Both the position numbers and the translations under genes were made by a program. The notes beneath the pieces are model-generated. The model was not told the DNA's origin and ran no database searches. It was given only the letters and a program-made list of their open reading frames with translations. A stretch of 64,000 nucleotides of DNA from assembly GCA_017459985.1 (NCBI GenBank), contig JAFUBX010000026.1, positions 1 to 64,000 of the forward strand, in the 5' to 3' direction. This DNA is from Parasporobacterium sp. (GTDB lineage Bacteria > Bacillota > Clostridia > Lachnospirales > Lachnospiraceae). Positions 42,558 through 51,398 of the stretch are shown one piece after another. Positions within the stretch are counted from its first letter, which is position 1, and each line of letters starts with the position of its first letter.

Positions 42558-42575
42558 TTGTTAATTTTTTATCAT
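42558..42575. promoter_or_regulatory. Possible Rex-type redox operator
   Basis: TTGTTAA-TTTT-TTATCAT matches the Rex consensus TTGTTAA-N4-TTAACAA at 12 of 14 fixed positions and lies 18 bp upstream of the -35. Rex represses crt-bcd operons in clostridia; here this is inference only. Confidence 0.4.
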
Positions 42576-42640
42576 GAAATGAGTACTCCCCGGCCAGCTT
42601 CCTGATTATGCCGCGCTCTGATGCAGCAGGATCCAAGGGT

Positions 42641-43762
42641 TCACACTGTAATCAGCTCATATTTCCGGGTTCCGATCCCGATCTTCTCCGCATGCTCCAG
42701 ACAGGTCTCCCACTCCGCATCCGGATGGTTCATATGGAAATGTTCATGATTGGAGTCTTCGGATCCGAATTCTTTCAGATGCTGATCCAGTCTGCTTCCC
42801 GCAATCACCGGCATCTGATTGCACAAATCCACGCAGGCCTGATCCAAAGCCACCGGATCAAAGGACGCCAGCATTCCCACATCCGGAATGATGGGAATGT
42901 CGTTCTCCGCATGACAGTCACAGAAGGGGGACACATCGCAAATCAGGGAGATGTGGAAGGAGGGCCGCCCCTTCAGCACCGCGTAGGAATATTCCGCGAT
43001 CTTGTAATTCAGAAGCTTCACCGAATCCTGATAAGTGGGCTCCACTGCATTTTTCGGACAGATAGCCAGACATCTTCCGCAGCCGACACACCGGTCGTGA
43101 TCGATCCAGGCTTTTCCGTTTTCGAATACCGGCGCGCCATGGGCGCATATCTTTTCACAGGCATGGCAGCCGACGCACCGGGATTGATCCACGTAGGGTT
43201 TGCCGTCGCTGTGCTGCTCCATTTTTCCTGCCCGGGAACCGCATCCCATTCCGATATTTTTCAGGGCGCCTCCGAATCCCGCTTCCTCATGTCCCTTGAA
43301 ATGACTGAGGGTGAGAAAAACGTCCGCATCCATGATTGCTCTGCCGATCTTAGCCTCTTTAACATATTCCAGATTGATGGGGATCAGGGCCTCATCGGTT
43401 CCCTTCAGCCCGTCCGCAATAATCACATGACATCCGGTCTGCAGCGGGGAGAACCCGTTGAGATACGCGGTGTCCATATGATCCAGGGCATTTTTCCTGC
43501 TGCCGACATACAAGGTATTGCAGTCCGTCAGAAAGGGTTTCCCGCCCCGCTCTTTAACATAGTCAGCCACGACCCTGGCGTAATTGGGCCGCAGAAATGC
43601 CAGATTGCCGTACTCTCCGAAATGAATCTTGATGGCAGCGTATTTGTCTGTAAAGTCAATGGTTTCAAAGCCGGCCTTTTTCATCAGATGATGCAGCTTC
43701 TGCAGCAGTGTCTCCTGATGGCGGATCTTGAAGGAAGTAAAATACACGGTTGATTTTTCCAT
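42641..43762 (-). CDS. DUF362 protein with two 4Fe-4S ferredoxin clusters
   Basis: A 373-residue cytoplasmic iron-sulfur protein. A DUF362 domain spans residues ~1-185 and 245-340 (AIKIHFGEYGNLAFLRP, LTDCNTLYVGSRKNALDH, GFGGALKNIGMGCGSRAGK). A ferredoxin insert (~188-245) has two CxxCxxCxxxC motifs: CVGCHACEKIC and CVGCGRCLAIC. The family is common in anaerobes and its role is unknown; electron transfer is assumed. It has its own promoter (TTGACG-17-TAGAAT). RBS AGGAGAA. Confidence 0.9.
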   Translation of the reverse strand: MEKSTVYFTSFKIRHQETLLQKLHHLMKKAGFETIDFTDKYAAIKIHFGEYGNLAFLRPNYARVVADYVKERGGKPFLTDCNTLYVGSRKNALDHMDTAYLNGFSPLQTGCHVIIADGLKGTDEALIPINLEYVKEAKIGRAIMDADVFLTLSHFKGHEEAGFGGALKNIGMGCGSRAGKMEQHSDGKPYVDQSRCVGCHACEKICAHGAPVFENGKAWIDHDRCVGCGRCLAICPKNAVEPTYQDSVKLLNYKIAEYSYAVLKGRPSFHISLICDVSPFCDCHAENDIPIIPDVGMLASFDPVALDQACVDLCNQMPVIAGSRLDQHLKEFGSEDSNHEHFHMNHPDAEWETCLEHAEKIGIGTRKYELITV

Positions 43763-43795
43763 CGTCGGTTCTCCTGTTTTTGTTATATTTTTTGT

Positions 43796-43824
43796 ATTCT
43801 AACGTATCCGGAAAGGTCCGTCAA
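43796..43824 (-). promoter_or_regulatory. Promoter of the DUF362 gene
   Basis: On the minus strand TTGACG (43819-43824), 17 bp, TAGAAT (43796-43801), about 34 bp before the start codon. Confidence 0.65.
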
Positions 43825-43893
43825 TTTATCCGCCCGGTGATCTCCTCAGGACCGAAGCGTTGGTCTTCTCAGGGGCTGCGTCATACCGTCTCC

Positions 43894-45297
43894 TCAGGAC
43901 TGCTGCGCTTCCTGCAGCAGCTCCGTCAGCAGTTCATAGGTCACAGAGCCGACCTGATTGTAGATTACTTCTCCCCTCGGATTCAGAACAATGGTCTGAG
44001 GCAGGAGGGTGGAGCCGTTCACGATCCGGAACACCATTTCCTCCTCCGTATCGATGGCCGCATCCACATTCCAATCTCTGCCTTTCAGATACTCCTCCAC
44101 ATCCTCTGTCACAAACGCCGAGTGCACTGCCAGCACTTCAATCTCCGGATGCTCCGTCTGGAGCCGGCTGAAATAATCCAGTTCTTCCACGCAGGGGCCG
44201 CACCAGGTTGCCCACAGATTGAGGAAAACCACCTGTCCCCGGTGTTCCGACAGCCGGAACGTATCTTCTCCGACCAGCGGAATTGAAAAGTCCTCCAGCT
44301 GCTGCCCCGCCTCATACCCGATGGGAACGGTGCTGCTCTCCTTCGGATCTGCCAGATTGAAATACAAAAGCGCCCCTGCCAGAAGAACAAGCGCCAAGGT
44401 CCAGCCGATCCGCCGGTATTTTTCGCCGTTCAGAGACGTTCTTCCGCATTTCAGAGCGATCGCCTTCCGGCTGCAGACGTTCTGACATCTGCCGCAGGAG
44501 ATACATTCATGATCACCGGCGCAGCGCACATCCATCGGACAGGATTTTGCGCAGGCCCCGCAGTGGGTACAGCGATCCTGGTCAACCTTGATCCCGATAA
44601 TCGAGACTCTATTGAACAGGCTGTAAATGGCGCCCAGCGGACACAAGAAACGGCAAAAGGACCGGTAGCAGAAAATACACGCCAGAATGACCAGCAGAAG
44701 GATCACGCATTTCCGGATGAATAGTGATCCCAGCATGGGATACAGATCCTGATTGGCAGGATTGGCCAGCAGACCCCCGGCACCTTCCAGGGTTCCTGCC
44801 GGACAGATATATTTGCAGAAAGCCGGAAGCGGCACATCCCGGAACAGGCCGGACCACAAAGGAATCAGGATCGCGAAAAGGATCAGAATGAGATATTTCA
44901 GATATGACAGGATCCGGGTGATCCGGCTTTTCCGGATCTTGAATCCCGGGATCTTATACAGCAGTTCCTGGAGCATTCCCACCGGACAGAAAAATCCGCA
45001 GATCGTCCGTCCAAAGATCACGCCGAACAAAAGCAACGTTCCCAGCGCATACCACCCGGCACGGGTTTTTGCGGTCGCCAGGGCATTCTGCAGGGCTCCC
45101 AGCGGACAGGCTCCAACGGCTCCCGGACAGGAGTAACAGTTCAGTCCCGGAGTACAGACGGCTTTCGTGCTGCCGCGGAAAATATCTCCTTTGATAAATC
45201 CTTTCAGGTTGGCATTGTACAGAACCGCTGTGTAGAGCTGGATCAGCCGCCTCGTCGAAGGTCTGTGACGCTGCCACCAGGTTCCGATCCTAGCCAA
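43894..45297 (-). CDS. Membrane polyferredoxin fused to a TlpA/ResA-like thioredoxin
   Basis: A 467-residue membrane protein. The N-terminal part (~1-245) is NapH/CcoG-like: several TM helices with paired cysteine motifs (FFCPVGM, CKYICPAGTLEG, CRFLCPLGAIY), then two 4Fe-4S ferredoxin motifs (CTHCGACAKSCPMD, CISCGRCQNVC). After another TM helix (RIGWTLALVLLAGALLYF, ~300) comes a TlpA-like thioredoxin domain with the active site WATWCGPC (~355). This links electron transfer through the membrane to an external dithiol. Start is a TTG at 45297, supported by GGAG 10 bp upstream, and the gene overlaps the small CXXC peptide gene by 8 bp. Confidence 0.88.
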   Translation of the reverse strand: MARIGTWWQRHRPSTRRLIQLYTAVLYNANLKGFIKGDIFRGSTKAVCTPGLNCYSCPGAVGACPLGALQNALATAKTRAGWYALGTLLLFGVIFGRTICGFFCPVGMLQELLYKIPGFKIRKSRITRILSYLKYLILILFAILIPLWSGLFRDVPLPAFCKYICPAGTLEGAGGLLANPANQDLYPMLGSLFIRKCVILLLVILACIFCYRSFCRFLCPLGAIYSLFNRVSIIGIKVDQDRCTHCGACAKSCPMDVRCAGDHECISCGRCQNVCSRKAIALKCGRTSLNGEKYRRIGWTLALVLLAGALLYFNLADPKESSTVPIGYEAGQQLEDFSIPLVGEDTFRLSEHRGQVVFLNLWATWCGPCVEELDYFSRLQTEHPEIEVLAVHSAFVTEDVEEYLKGRDWNVDAAIDTEEEMVFRIVNGSTLLPQTIVLNPRGEVIYNQVGSVTYELLTELLQEAQQS

Positions 45298-45457
45298 GTC
45301 CGATACACTCCGCGCAAATATTGATTGCCTTGTAAAGAACGTCCCGCAGGCTCTGATTCAGAATACCGGCGGCGATCAGGATCACCCCGGCACCGATCAG
45401 AACAATCCGCCAGATACGGACCCGGCGCTCTTTTCTTACCCGATCACTATGATTCAT
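45290..45457 (-). CDS. 55-residue membrane peptide with C-terminal CXXC (CD1871A-like)
   Basis: A short gene between the SpaA-like protein and the polyferredoxin. The peptide starts MNHSDRVRKERRVRIWRIV, has one TM helix (IVLIGAGVILIAAGIL) and ends YKAINICAECIGLG with a CxxC motif. It matches in size and layout the small CD1871A-type CXXC proteins found beside membrane ferredoxin-thioredoxin genes in Clostridia. GGAAGGATAAG precedes the ATG, and the stop overlaps the next start, so translation is coupled. It may accept or pass electrons from the thioredoxin partner; role unproven. Confidence 0.75.
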   Translation of the reverse strand: MNHSDRVRKERRVRIWRIVLIGAGVILIAAGILNQSLRDVLYKAINICAECIGLG

Positions 45458-45515
45458 GTCTTATCCTTCCAAGCTGCTTCCATTCAGTGGTTGCATGATC
45501 CCGCCGAAAACGATC

Positions 45516-45998
45516 TCATCCTGCTGAAGAGGCTTCCTCCTTCTGAATCCGGATCTGCAATTCTCCCGGCTGCAGGCCGGTATAAAAGATTTCGCCCGGA
45601 TCGAAACGGTATCCTTCCGGCGCTCGCAGAACATGGACCTCATAATCATAAGGTTCCCGTTCGTAACGGACGGATCCGTTTTCATCCGCCTGCACCAGCT
45701 CACAGACAGAATCCGTGCAGAACTGCAGCATAACTCCCGGAACCCCTTTCCCGTTCTGATCCACAACGGTGACAATGTAGGCGGCATTTCCCTCTGCCGG
45801 AAGTTCCTGCACCGTCAGAAAGTCCGGATTCGTCGGTACAGCAAGGTCCGGCGATGAGCTCCGCGCTGTCAGGGTGACCGGCGATGTCCCGTTGGATCCC
45901 GGCTCGATCCCCTTTACTTGATATGCACTGACAGCCGTGTTTATAACGGCTGTCAATAAAATGCTGCTGACAAACAGCGAAACGATCTTCTTCATCAT
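45516..45998 (-). CDS. Small secreted protein with SpaA-like (prealbumin-fold) domain
   Basis: A 160-residue secreted protein. A signal peptide (MMKKIVSLFVSSILLTAV, cut near VSA) is followed by ~40 flexible residues and a beta-sandwich like the Cna-B/SpaA fold: YIVTVVDQNGKGVPGVMLQF, then VQADENGSVRYEREPYDYEV and VLRAPEGYRFDPGE. A cysteine pair (FCTDSVCEL) may be the redox target of the adjacent thioredoxin system. It precedes the CXXC peptide and the polyferredoxin-TlpA gene on the same strand (gap 58 bp). No clear ribosome site precedes the Met pair at 45995-45998; a GTG at 46022 is the other option. Confidence 0.65.
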   Translation of the reverse strand: MMKKIVSLFVSSILLTAVINTAVSAYQVKGIEPGSNGTSPVTLTARSSSPDLAVPTNPDFLTVQELPAEGNAAYIVTVVDQNGKGVPGVMLQFCTDSVCELVQADENGSVRYEREPYDYEVHVLRAPEGYRFDPGEIFYTGLQPGELQIRIQKEEASSAG

Positions 45999-46073
45999 AA
46001 ATTCTGATGCCCGGTGCTCCACCCGGACAATAGAGATCCGGAATCATTTCCGGATGTTCCGCGCTGCTTCCTT

Positions 46074-46655
46074 TTATGCCAAAGCAGCGTCGCAGATCAG
46101 TTTCACACAGGTTTCATACCCGAGGATTCCCGTATCAAGTACCATATGCCAGTTCCGGGCATCCGCCAGATGCTTCCCTGTATAATATGTAAAATAAGAA
46201 TTGCGGGCAGCATTTCTCTTTTTCATTTCCTTGGCGATCACATTGAGATCCTGTGTTCCCAGCAGCTCGCCCACTCGCTTTGCACAGTGAACCTGATCCG
46301 CATACAGGTATACATTCAGGCAGTCGATTCCTTCTTTTTGAAGAATATCCCCCGCGCAGCGCCCCAGGATCACACAGGGGCCTTCCGAGGCGATCTTGAC
46401 AATGATATTCCGTTCATAATTAAAAATGGAATCTTTATAATCAAATGAGATCGGCGTGATGGCGCGGAGAAAAGAATCCCCCTTCGTGATCCGTTCTTCA
46501 TCCGCTTCCAGCATCCCGGGATCCATCCCCATCTCCAGAGCGGTTTCCTTAATAATATCCCTGTCGTAGAATTCGATCCCCAGAGTTTCCGCCACCTTTG
46601 TTCCGATCGAATGTCCGCCGGCTCCGTAATCCCGGCTGATCGTAATAACCTTCAT
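46074..46655 (-). CDS. Cytidylate kinase-like family protein
   Basis: A 193-residue P-loop kinase-like protein of the group often called cytidylate kinase-like (AAA_26). The N-terminal ITISRDYGAGGHSIGTKVAE holds the phosphate-binding loop (no canonical GKST), followed by YDRDIIKETALEMG. IVKIASEGPCVILGRCAGDIL is the second family hallmark. True Cmk proteins are ~220 residues with GPAGSGKS, so the substrate is open. The ATG at 46655 follows GAGGGAAAAC. Monocistronic. Confidence 0.82.
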   Translation of the reverse strand: MKVITISRDYGAGGHSIGTKVAETLGIEFYDRDIIKETALEMGMDPGMLEADEERITKGDSFLRAITPISFDYKDSIFNYERNIIVKIASEGPCVILGRCAGDILQKEGIDCLNVYLYADQVHCAKRVGELLGTQDLNVIAKEMKKRNAARNSYFTYYTGKHLADARNWHMVLDTGILGYETCVKLICDAALA

Positions 46656-46780
46656 GTTTTCCCTCGTCTTTCTGTTTGAATTGCTCCCGATGATTCCTTC
46701 GTTCTCCGGGATAATCATCGCACACTCCGGTCTATTTTGCAAGGCTCTTAAACGGTCGGAATCCATGGCAGCGCCGGCGG

Positions 46781-48265
46781 CTAATTTCCGGCAAGATATG
46801 CCTTCAGCTGTTCGTTATTCGCGGCGATGATCTCGTTGATGCCGGCGGCTTCCAGGGCGCAGTTCATGGCATCCAGCTCCGCGTCAACATTTTCTGCCAT
46901 TCCGATATTCAGGATCGGCAGATACTCGTCAATGATCCGGGCAATGCTGCGGGCCTCGACAGCAAAGTCGGACGCGTCAAAGCTGTAACCAAAAGACCCG
47001 GAGCGGTGAGCCGCCTCTTCCCAGTCCTTTAGTTCCCGGTAATAGTCATCCGTCAGCGGGGCAGGAATCCGGATCGACAGCGGATCTCCGAACTGGGTGA
47101 AGCCGGAGCCGTATCGGCTGAAATCTTCATTCGGAGTTCCTTCCCGGGTTATGACATGCTCTGTTCCCTCCACCGGTACATAGTCTGTTCCTTCCACGCC
47201 ATAGTTCAGAAGGTCGGCAACTTCCGGATCCTCGTAAATAAGATTGATAAATTTCATGGCGGCTTCCGGATTCCGGCAGCTGGCCGCAATCCCCAGCATA
47301 AATTCCGTGACGCTGCTGGTGGAAATCAGGATATCCGAGGTCCGGATGATCGCCCTGGTAAAAGAAGAATCCGTGGTCAAATTTCCCAGCTGCCCGGCGT
47401 TGACGTTGGTGGGAACGCAGAAAAGTTTCTGCTCCGCGAAAAGTCTCAGAACCTCGGGCTCGTTCAGCATCGGATCCGCTGGAAGAAATCCCTTTACATA
47501 CCAGTTCCGGATCGCAGTATAAAACTCTTTCAGTTCCTCCGAGGCAAAAATATTGACAATCTGCGTCTGCTCTTCAGGATCCAGGATCACACCATAATTG
47601 CCCGCCTCCCCGAAGGTCTCCATGGAGGTGAAAAACTTGTAGGACAACTCCGAGCTCAGACCGATCGCAGTCAGACAGATTCCCTGCTCTGAGAGAATTT
47701 CTCCGGCGGCCTCCAGCTCCTCCAGCGTCATTCCGTCGTGCATATTGATCCCGTATTCTTCAGCCATATTCCTGTTATACAGAAATCCGCTGCAGCTGGC
47801 CGCATAGGGATACTGCGAAACCGCATAGGTTACGCCGCCGATTTTCTGGGCGTCCGCCACCCGGGCCGTCACCCGCAGCGCATCCTTTCCGTATTCCCGG
47901 AGCAGATCGTCCAAGGGCAGCAGTAATCCGTCGGAAACCAGGGTTGACATGTCATTGGTCAGTCCCACATTCACCAGATCAATCTTTTCTCCGCTGGCCG
48001 CTGCATAAGCTGTCTCCGCCGGAAGATTCCCGATAAATACCGGCACGATATGAATCCTGACTCCGATCCGTGGGACACAGATCTCATTGATGGCGTTTTC
48101 CACATCCGCAATTCCGGTCTGCTCCGTATTGATCACGGTGTACTGCATCCAGAGTTCATACACCTTCTCCGGCGCGGCCGCCCTAGTATGCAGATGCAGC
48201 AGCGACATTGCGAAAAGAAGGATGATTCCGTATACGATTATTTTTGGATATTTTTTCATATTCAT
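46781..48265 (-). CDS. Extracellular solute-binding protein (family 1 type)
   Basis: A 494-residue secreted or membrane-anchored binding protein of the kind that feeds sugar ABC importers. The hydrophobic start (YPKIIVYGIILLFAMSLLHL) has no lipobox cysteine. Typical of the fold are ELWMQYTVINTEQTGIADVE, AASGEKIDLVNVGLTNDMS, the early SDGLLLPLDDLLREYG and the later EVADLLNYGVEGTDYVPVEG. The C-terminus (DASDFAVEARSIARIIDEYL) resembles DUF3502-containing lipoproteins. No permease or ATPase is adjacent. Start is the Met pair at 48265/48259; neither has a good ribosome site. It follows the SGNH-like gene on the same strand, so an accessory role for that product is possible. Confidence 0.78.
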   Translation of the reverse strand: MNMKKYPKIIVYGIILLFAMSLLHLHTRAAAPEKVYELWMQYTVINTEQTGIADVENAINEICVPRIGVRIHIVPVFIGNLPAETAYAAASGEKIDLVNVGLTNDMSTLVSDGLLLPLDDLLREYGKDALRVTARVADAQKIGGVTYAVSQYPYAASCSGFLYNRNMAEEYGINMHDGMTLEELEAAGEILSEQGICLTAIGLSSELSYKFFTSMETFGEAGNYGVILDPEEQTQIVNIFASEELKEFYTAIRNWYVKGFLPADPMLNEPEVLRLFAEQKLFCVPTNVNAGQLGNLTTDSSFTRAIIRTSDILISTSSVTEFMLGIAASCRNPEAAMKFINLIYEDPEVADLLNYGVEGTDYVPVEGTEHVITREGTPNEDFSRYGSGFTQFGDPLSIRIPAPLTDDYYRELKDWEEAAHRSGSFGYSFDASDFAVEARSIARIIDEYLPILNIGMAENVDAELDAMNCALEAAGINEIIAANNEQLKAYLAGN

Positions 48266-48381
48266 GATTGTAAAACCGCAGCCCCCGTTTTTCAAGGAGG
48301 GCGTTTTCCGCAGATGCCATGAGCCGGCACACAGCATCCGAGCCAGCGCATGGCATCCATCCGGCACACAGCGTCAGTCCT

Positions 48382-49461
48382 TTAATGCATGGCTTCCTCC
48401 AGAAATGTCTTATAATTCCGCCTGTCATACTGGGGGTATTTCGCAAACCACTGTTCCGCGCAGAGATCATAGGAGGCATATTCCGGGTCACCCCGGTGAT
48501 CCGGCAGATCATAGCGTTTTCTGAGATCTTCCGCCAGCGCCCGGGTGAAAACCATACTTCCGTGGATGTTCAGATGCTGCCAGTCGGCGCAGTCCGTCGA
48601 ATAATTGATCTTCGGCCGCGACTGCGGCAGATTGTAATTGATTCCGGAAACGCCATAGCCTTCCGCCAGTTCAAATGCCGTGCAATAGAACCAATGATCA
48701 TGCAGATAATCCGCATTCGGGTATCCGATCAGAAGAACCGGCACCTCCTCATCAATGCAGAGCTGAAGGATCTTTTCGAAATACTCCGCCTCGTGGGGAT
48801 TCACATTCCGGGCAGTATTAAACGAAAAATCCATTTCCGGAGTGACATGGGCAGTTGTCGCGTTTTTCTCAATGTAGCCCTTCCAGCTGCTTCCCCGCCC
48901 GCCATTGGAGGGCGGCAGCCGGAAATCCTCCGCTTTCAGGCCCTCATAATTTGTATGGATCTGGGGAAATGCAGCCGCATACTGCCAGAACTCTTCCGGT
49001 TCCACACATTCCCGGATCGCCCTGACGCGGCTCAACGGATCCCGGATTCCGAAGGTGGACAAAACCGTCCGGGTCCGGCTGACTCTATCCTCCAGATAGG
49101 TGATTGCCTTCAGATCCAGCAGGACCACCTTCGGTTTCTGAACCTTCAGGGCCTCCTTCAGATAATAGTAAGTGGCCCAGAAAGGCTGCTCCGCAGAAGC
49201 CAGGTCAAAGGCCGCGATCCCGTACTCCGCCCACAGAATATTGGTATTCAGATCCGTATACGTCAGGCTGGTTCCCACCGCCAGGACATCCACCGTATCC
49301 GGCTCCAGCGAATAAAACTGCCGCATACTGCAGATCCCGTAATCGTATTTCGGGGTCAGCACATAGACCGCATAGCTGAGCACCGCTGTCAGAATCACCA
49401 CAAACCCCGCCAGACGGATCCCAAACCCTATTCTTTTTCTGTTTTTATCCAATGCCGCCAT
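48382..49461 (-). CDS. SGNH-like membrane-anchored acyl-ester protein
   Basis: A 359-residue protein with an N-terminal TM anchor (GFVVILTAVLSYAVYVL, ~residues 18-35) and an extracellular SGNH-like domain. The block VLAVGTSLTYTDLNT (~60) fits the serine motif, ASAEQPFWATYYYLKEAL follows, and DWQHLNIHGS near residue 300 fits the catalytic D-x-x-H. It resembles proteins that O-acetylate or deacetylate cell-surface sugars; a partner MBOAT gene is not present here. Upstream GAG is weak. It precedes the solute-binding protein gene on the same strand. Confidence 0.65.
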   Translation of the reverse strand: MAALDKNRKRIGFGIRLAGFVVILTAVLSYAVYVLTPKYDYGICSMRQFYSLEPDTVDVLAVGTSLTYTDLNTNILWAEYGIAAFDLASAEQPFWATYYYLKEALKVQKPKVVLLDLKAITYLEDRVSRTRTVLSTFGIRDPLSRVRAIRECVEPEEFWQYAAAFPQIHTNYEGLKAEDFRLPPSNGGRGSSWKGYIEKNATTAHVTPEMDFSFNTARNVNPHEAEYFEKILQLCIDEEVPVLLIGYPNADYLHDHWFYCTAFELAEGYGVSGINYNLPQSRPKINYSTDCADWQHLNIHGSMVFTRALAEDLRKRYDLPDHRGDPEYASYDLCAEQWFAKYPQYDRRNYKTFLEEAMH

Positions 49462-49485
49462 GTTCTCAGAATCTGGTACTGCAAA

Positions 49486-49509
49486 GGGCCGCAGATGGTA
49501 CTGCAGCCC
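49486..49509 (-). terminator. Terminator-like hairpin after the GH43-discoidin gene
   Basis: GGGCTGCAG-TACCAT-CTGCGGCCC on the minus strand with one mismatch, followed by TTTGC. Confidence 0.55.
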
Positions 49510-49542
49510 TTATAAAAGAGGAATTCTGTCTATTGCATACGC

Positions 49543-51273
49543 TTACTCAGCCATCGGCTTTTCCACGTTGTTACCGAATACGGTGATCTCGCACAGTGCC
49601 GGATAGATGGCTTCATCCCAGTTGGTGAAGGTGATCCTTGCAAACTGTCCCAGAACAGGCTCATCCAGTTTGATGTACGGATGTACCAGGTCATTGCCTT
49701 CAGACTCATAAACCACGGTCCAGTTCTCTGCATTCTCTGCATCCAGCGGGTTGGTCTGGCCGTTAAATACTTCGATTCTGTAATCGATCACGCATTTGTC
49801 TTCCAGAGACGCGCTTCTGTCTTTATTGATCTCCTTCAACCACAGGCGGACTGCATCGATATAGAAGTTGCCCTTGAAGGACATGAGAAGCCACGGATTT
49901 TCATCCTCTGCGGCCGGCTGCCACCAGGTGAAATTGGATTCATCAATGGCATAGAAGGGATGACGGCCTTCGGAATAGGAGGATACGGCATAGCCCTGTC
50001 TTGCGGAAAGGATATCGTCGCCGACTTCATTGCCGTCTGCCGGATTGGCCAGCACGCCGGGGACATACTGAGGAGCTTCGGAAAGATGCGGAACCACCAG
50101 GTTGCCGTCTGCATCGATCATAGCCGGATCACAGCCCAGACGTCTTTCCATATCGCCTTCATAGCCGACGTTGACGGTGTAGAAGCACCAGAGGGTGTCT
50201 GCCGGTCCTGCTACGATGGAGCCGTGGCCGCCGCCTCTGACAACGCCTGTCATGGCATCGAAGCTGTTGATGATCTCTTTTTCCTGGATTGCGAATCCTT
50301 CCAGCGGTCCTTCGGTGGACTGATAGCAGCCCATGGTGTAGGAGTCATACTGTGTTCCTGCGGTTGCCCAGGTCAGATAGTAGGTGCCGTCGATCTTGAT
50401 CATGAAGGAGCCTTCCGGGAAACCATTCTCGTAGTTTTCATGATTCTGACCAAAGTTCTGCCATCTGTACTGATTGTCATATTCGATGATGACTTTCGGT
50501 TCTGTAATCAGTTCGGTCGGGTTGTCCACGTTCAGTTCAGCGCCTGCAACATACGGACCCATACCCCAGTACAGATACATTCTTCCGTCATCGTCAACAA
50601 AGATATCCACGTCATTGTGAGCTGCGATCACGACACCGTCTTCGATGTTGTCCGCAAAGCTCTTGCCGTTCCAGGTGAAATCTCCCAGATCAGTGAAGGG
50701 GCCTTCCGGAGAAGTGGATTCATACAGATCAGAGCTGTTCCATGCCATGTAGAAATGGTCAACGCCTTCCTCATCGGTACGGACTGCCACCACAGGAGCC
50801 GTAAAATGCATCGGTTCTCCGTCCTGATTTACCAGCTGCACAAACCGCCAGTTTACGAAATCCTCGGAGACCCATAAAGAGCCGTTGGTGCCGTACAGAT
50901 ACCAGGTATCATTGTAATACACGCCGGTGGGGTCTGCGGATGCTCTCGTATCATTCTCAGAGATGTAGGTGGACGTTCCCCGGAACAGATCCTGGAAACG
51001 GATATGGGTAATGCTTTCAACCGGATTGTTCGGAATGGCTTCATTGCCGATCATCTGTCCGATGGAAAACGGATTGTCAGGGATCATTCCCTTGTCGCTT
51101 GCTCCGGAACGCTGATAATCCAGCGGGAGCGGATTGATATAGGTCTGTGCCTCAGCCTTGTCCACCAGAAATTCCTGACCGGAAAGATCTTCCTGGGCCA
51201 GATCTGCATGGGCGGTAACTGCAAGACCCAGTACCATCGTCATTGCAAGAATAACAGCCAAAAACTTTTTCAT
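49543..51273 (-). CDS. Secreted GH43-like glycosidase with C-terminal F5/8 type C (CBM32-like) domain
   Basis: A 576-residue secreted enzyme. A signal peptide (MKKFLAVILAMTMVLGLA, cut after AHA) is followed by a GH43-type five-bladed propeller (~80-400). Its likely catalytic residues are the aspartate in RASADPTGVYYNDTWYLYG, the aspartate in DVDIFVDDDGRMYLYWG and the glutamate in NGFPEGSFMIKIDGTYYL. The last ~150 residues (SARQGYAVSSYSEGRHPFYA, ARITFTNW) form a discoidin-like sugar-binding domain. Products are likely arabinose or xylose. It lies 126 bp downstream of a YesN-YesM pair on the same strand, the usual layout for a hydrolase controlled by that pair. Confidence 0.82.
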   Translation of the reverse strand: MKKFLAVILAMTMVLGLAVTAHADLAQEDLSGQEFLVDKAEAQTYINPLPLDYQRSGASDKGMIPDNPFSIGQMIGNEAIPNNPVESITHIRFQDLFRGTSTYISENDTRASADPTGVYYNDTWYLYGTNGSLWVSEDFVNWRFVQLVNQDGEPMHFTAPVVAVRTDEEGVDHFYMAWNSSDLYESTSPEGPFTDLGDFTWNGKSFADNIEDGVVIAAHNDVDIFVDDDGRMYLYWGMGPYVAGAELNVDNPTELITEPKVIIEYDNQYRWQNFGQNHENYENGFPEGSFMIKIDGTYYLTWATAGTQYDSYTMGCYQSTEGPLEGFAIQEKEIINSFDAMTGVVRGGGHGSIVAGPADTLWCFYTVNVGYEGDMERRLGCDPAMIDADGNLVVPHLSEAPQYVPGVLANPADGNEVGDDILSARQGYAVSSYSEGRHPFYAIDESNFTWWQPAAEDENPWLLMSFKGNFYIDAVRLWLKEINKDRSASLEDKCVIDYRIEVFNGQTNPLDAENAENWTVVYESEGNDLVHPYIKLDEPVLGQFARITFTNWDEAIYPALCEITVFGNNVEKPMAE

Positions 51274-51398
51274 ACGTTTCTCCTTTCATCAAACCTGAAA
51301 CATTTTTCAAATTTCATGCTCAGATTTTATAAGAAAGGAGTGATTTCCGGCTATAACAAAAGAATACGCAAATTATCACAATAATGACTTCTCCGCGG

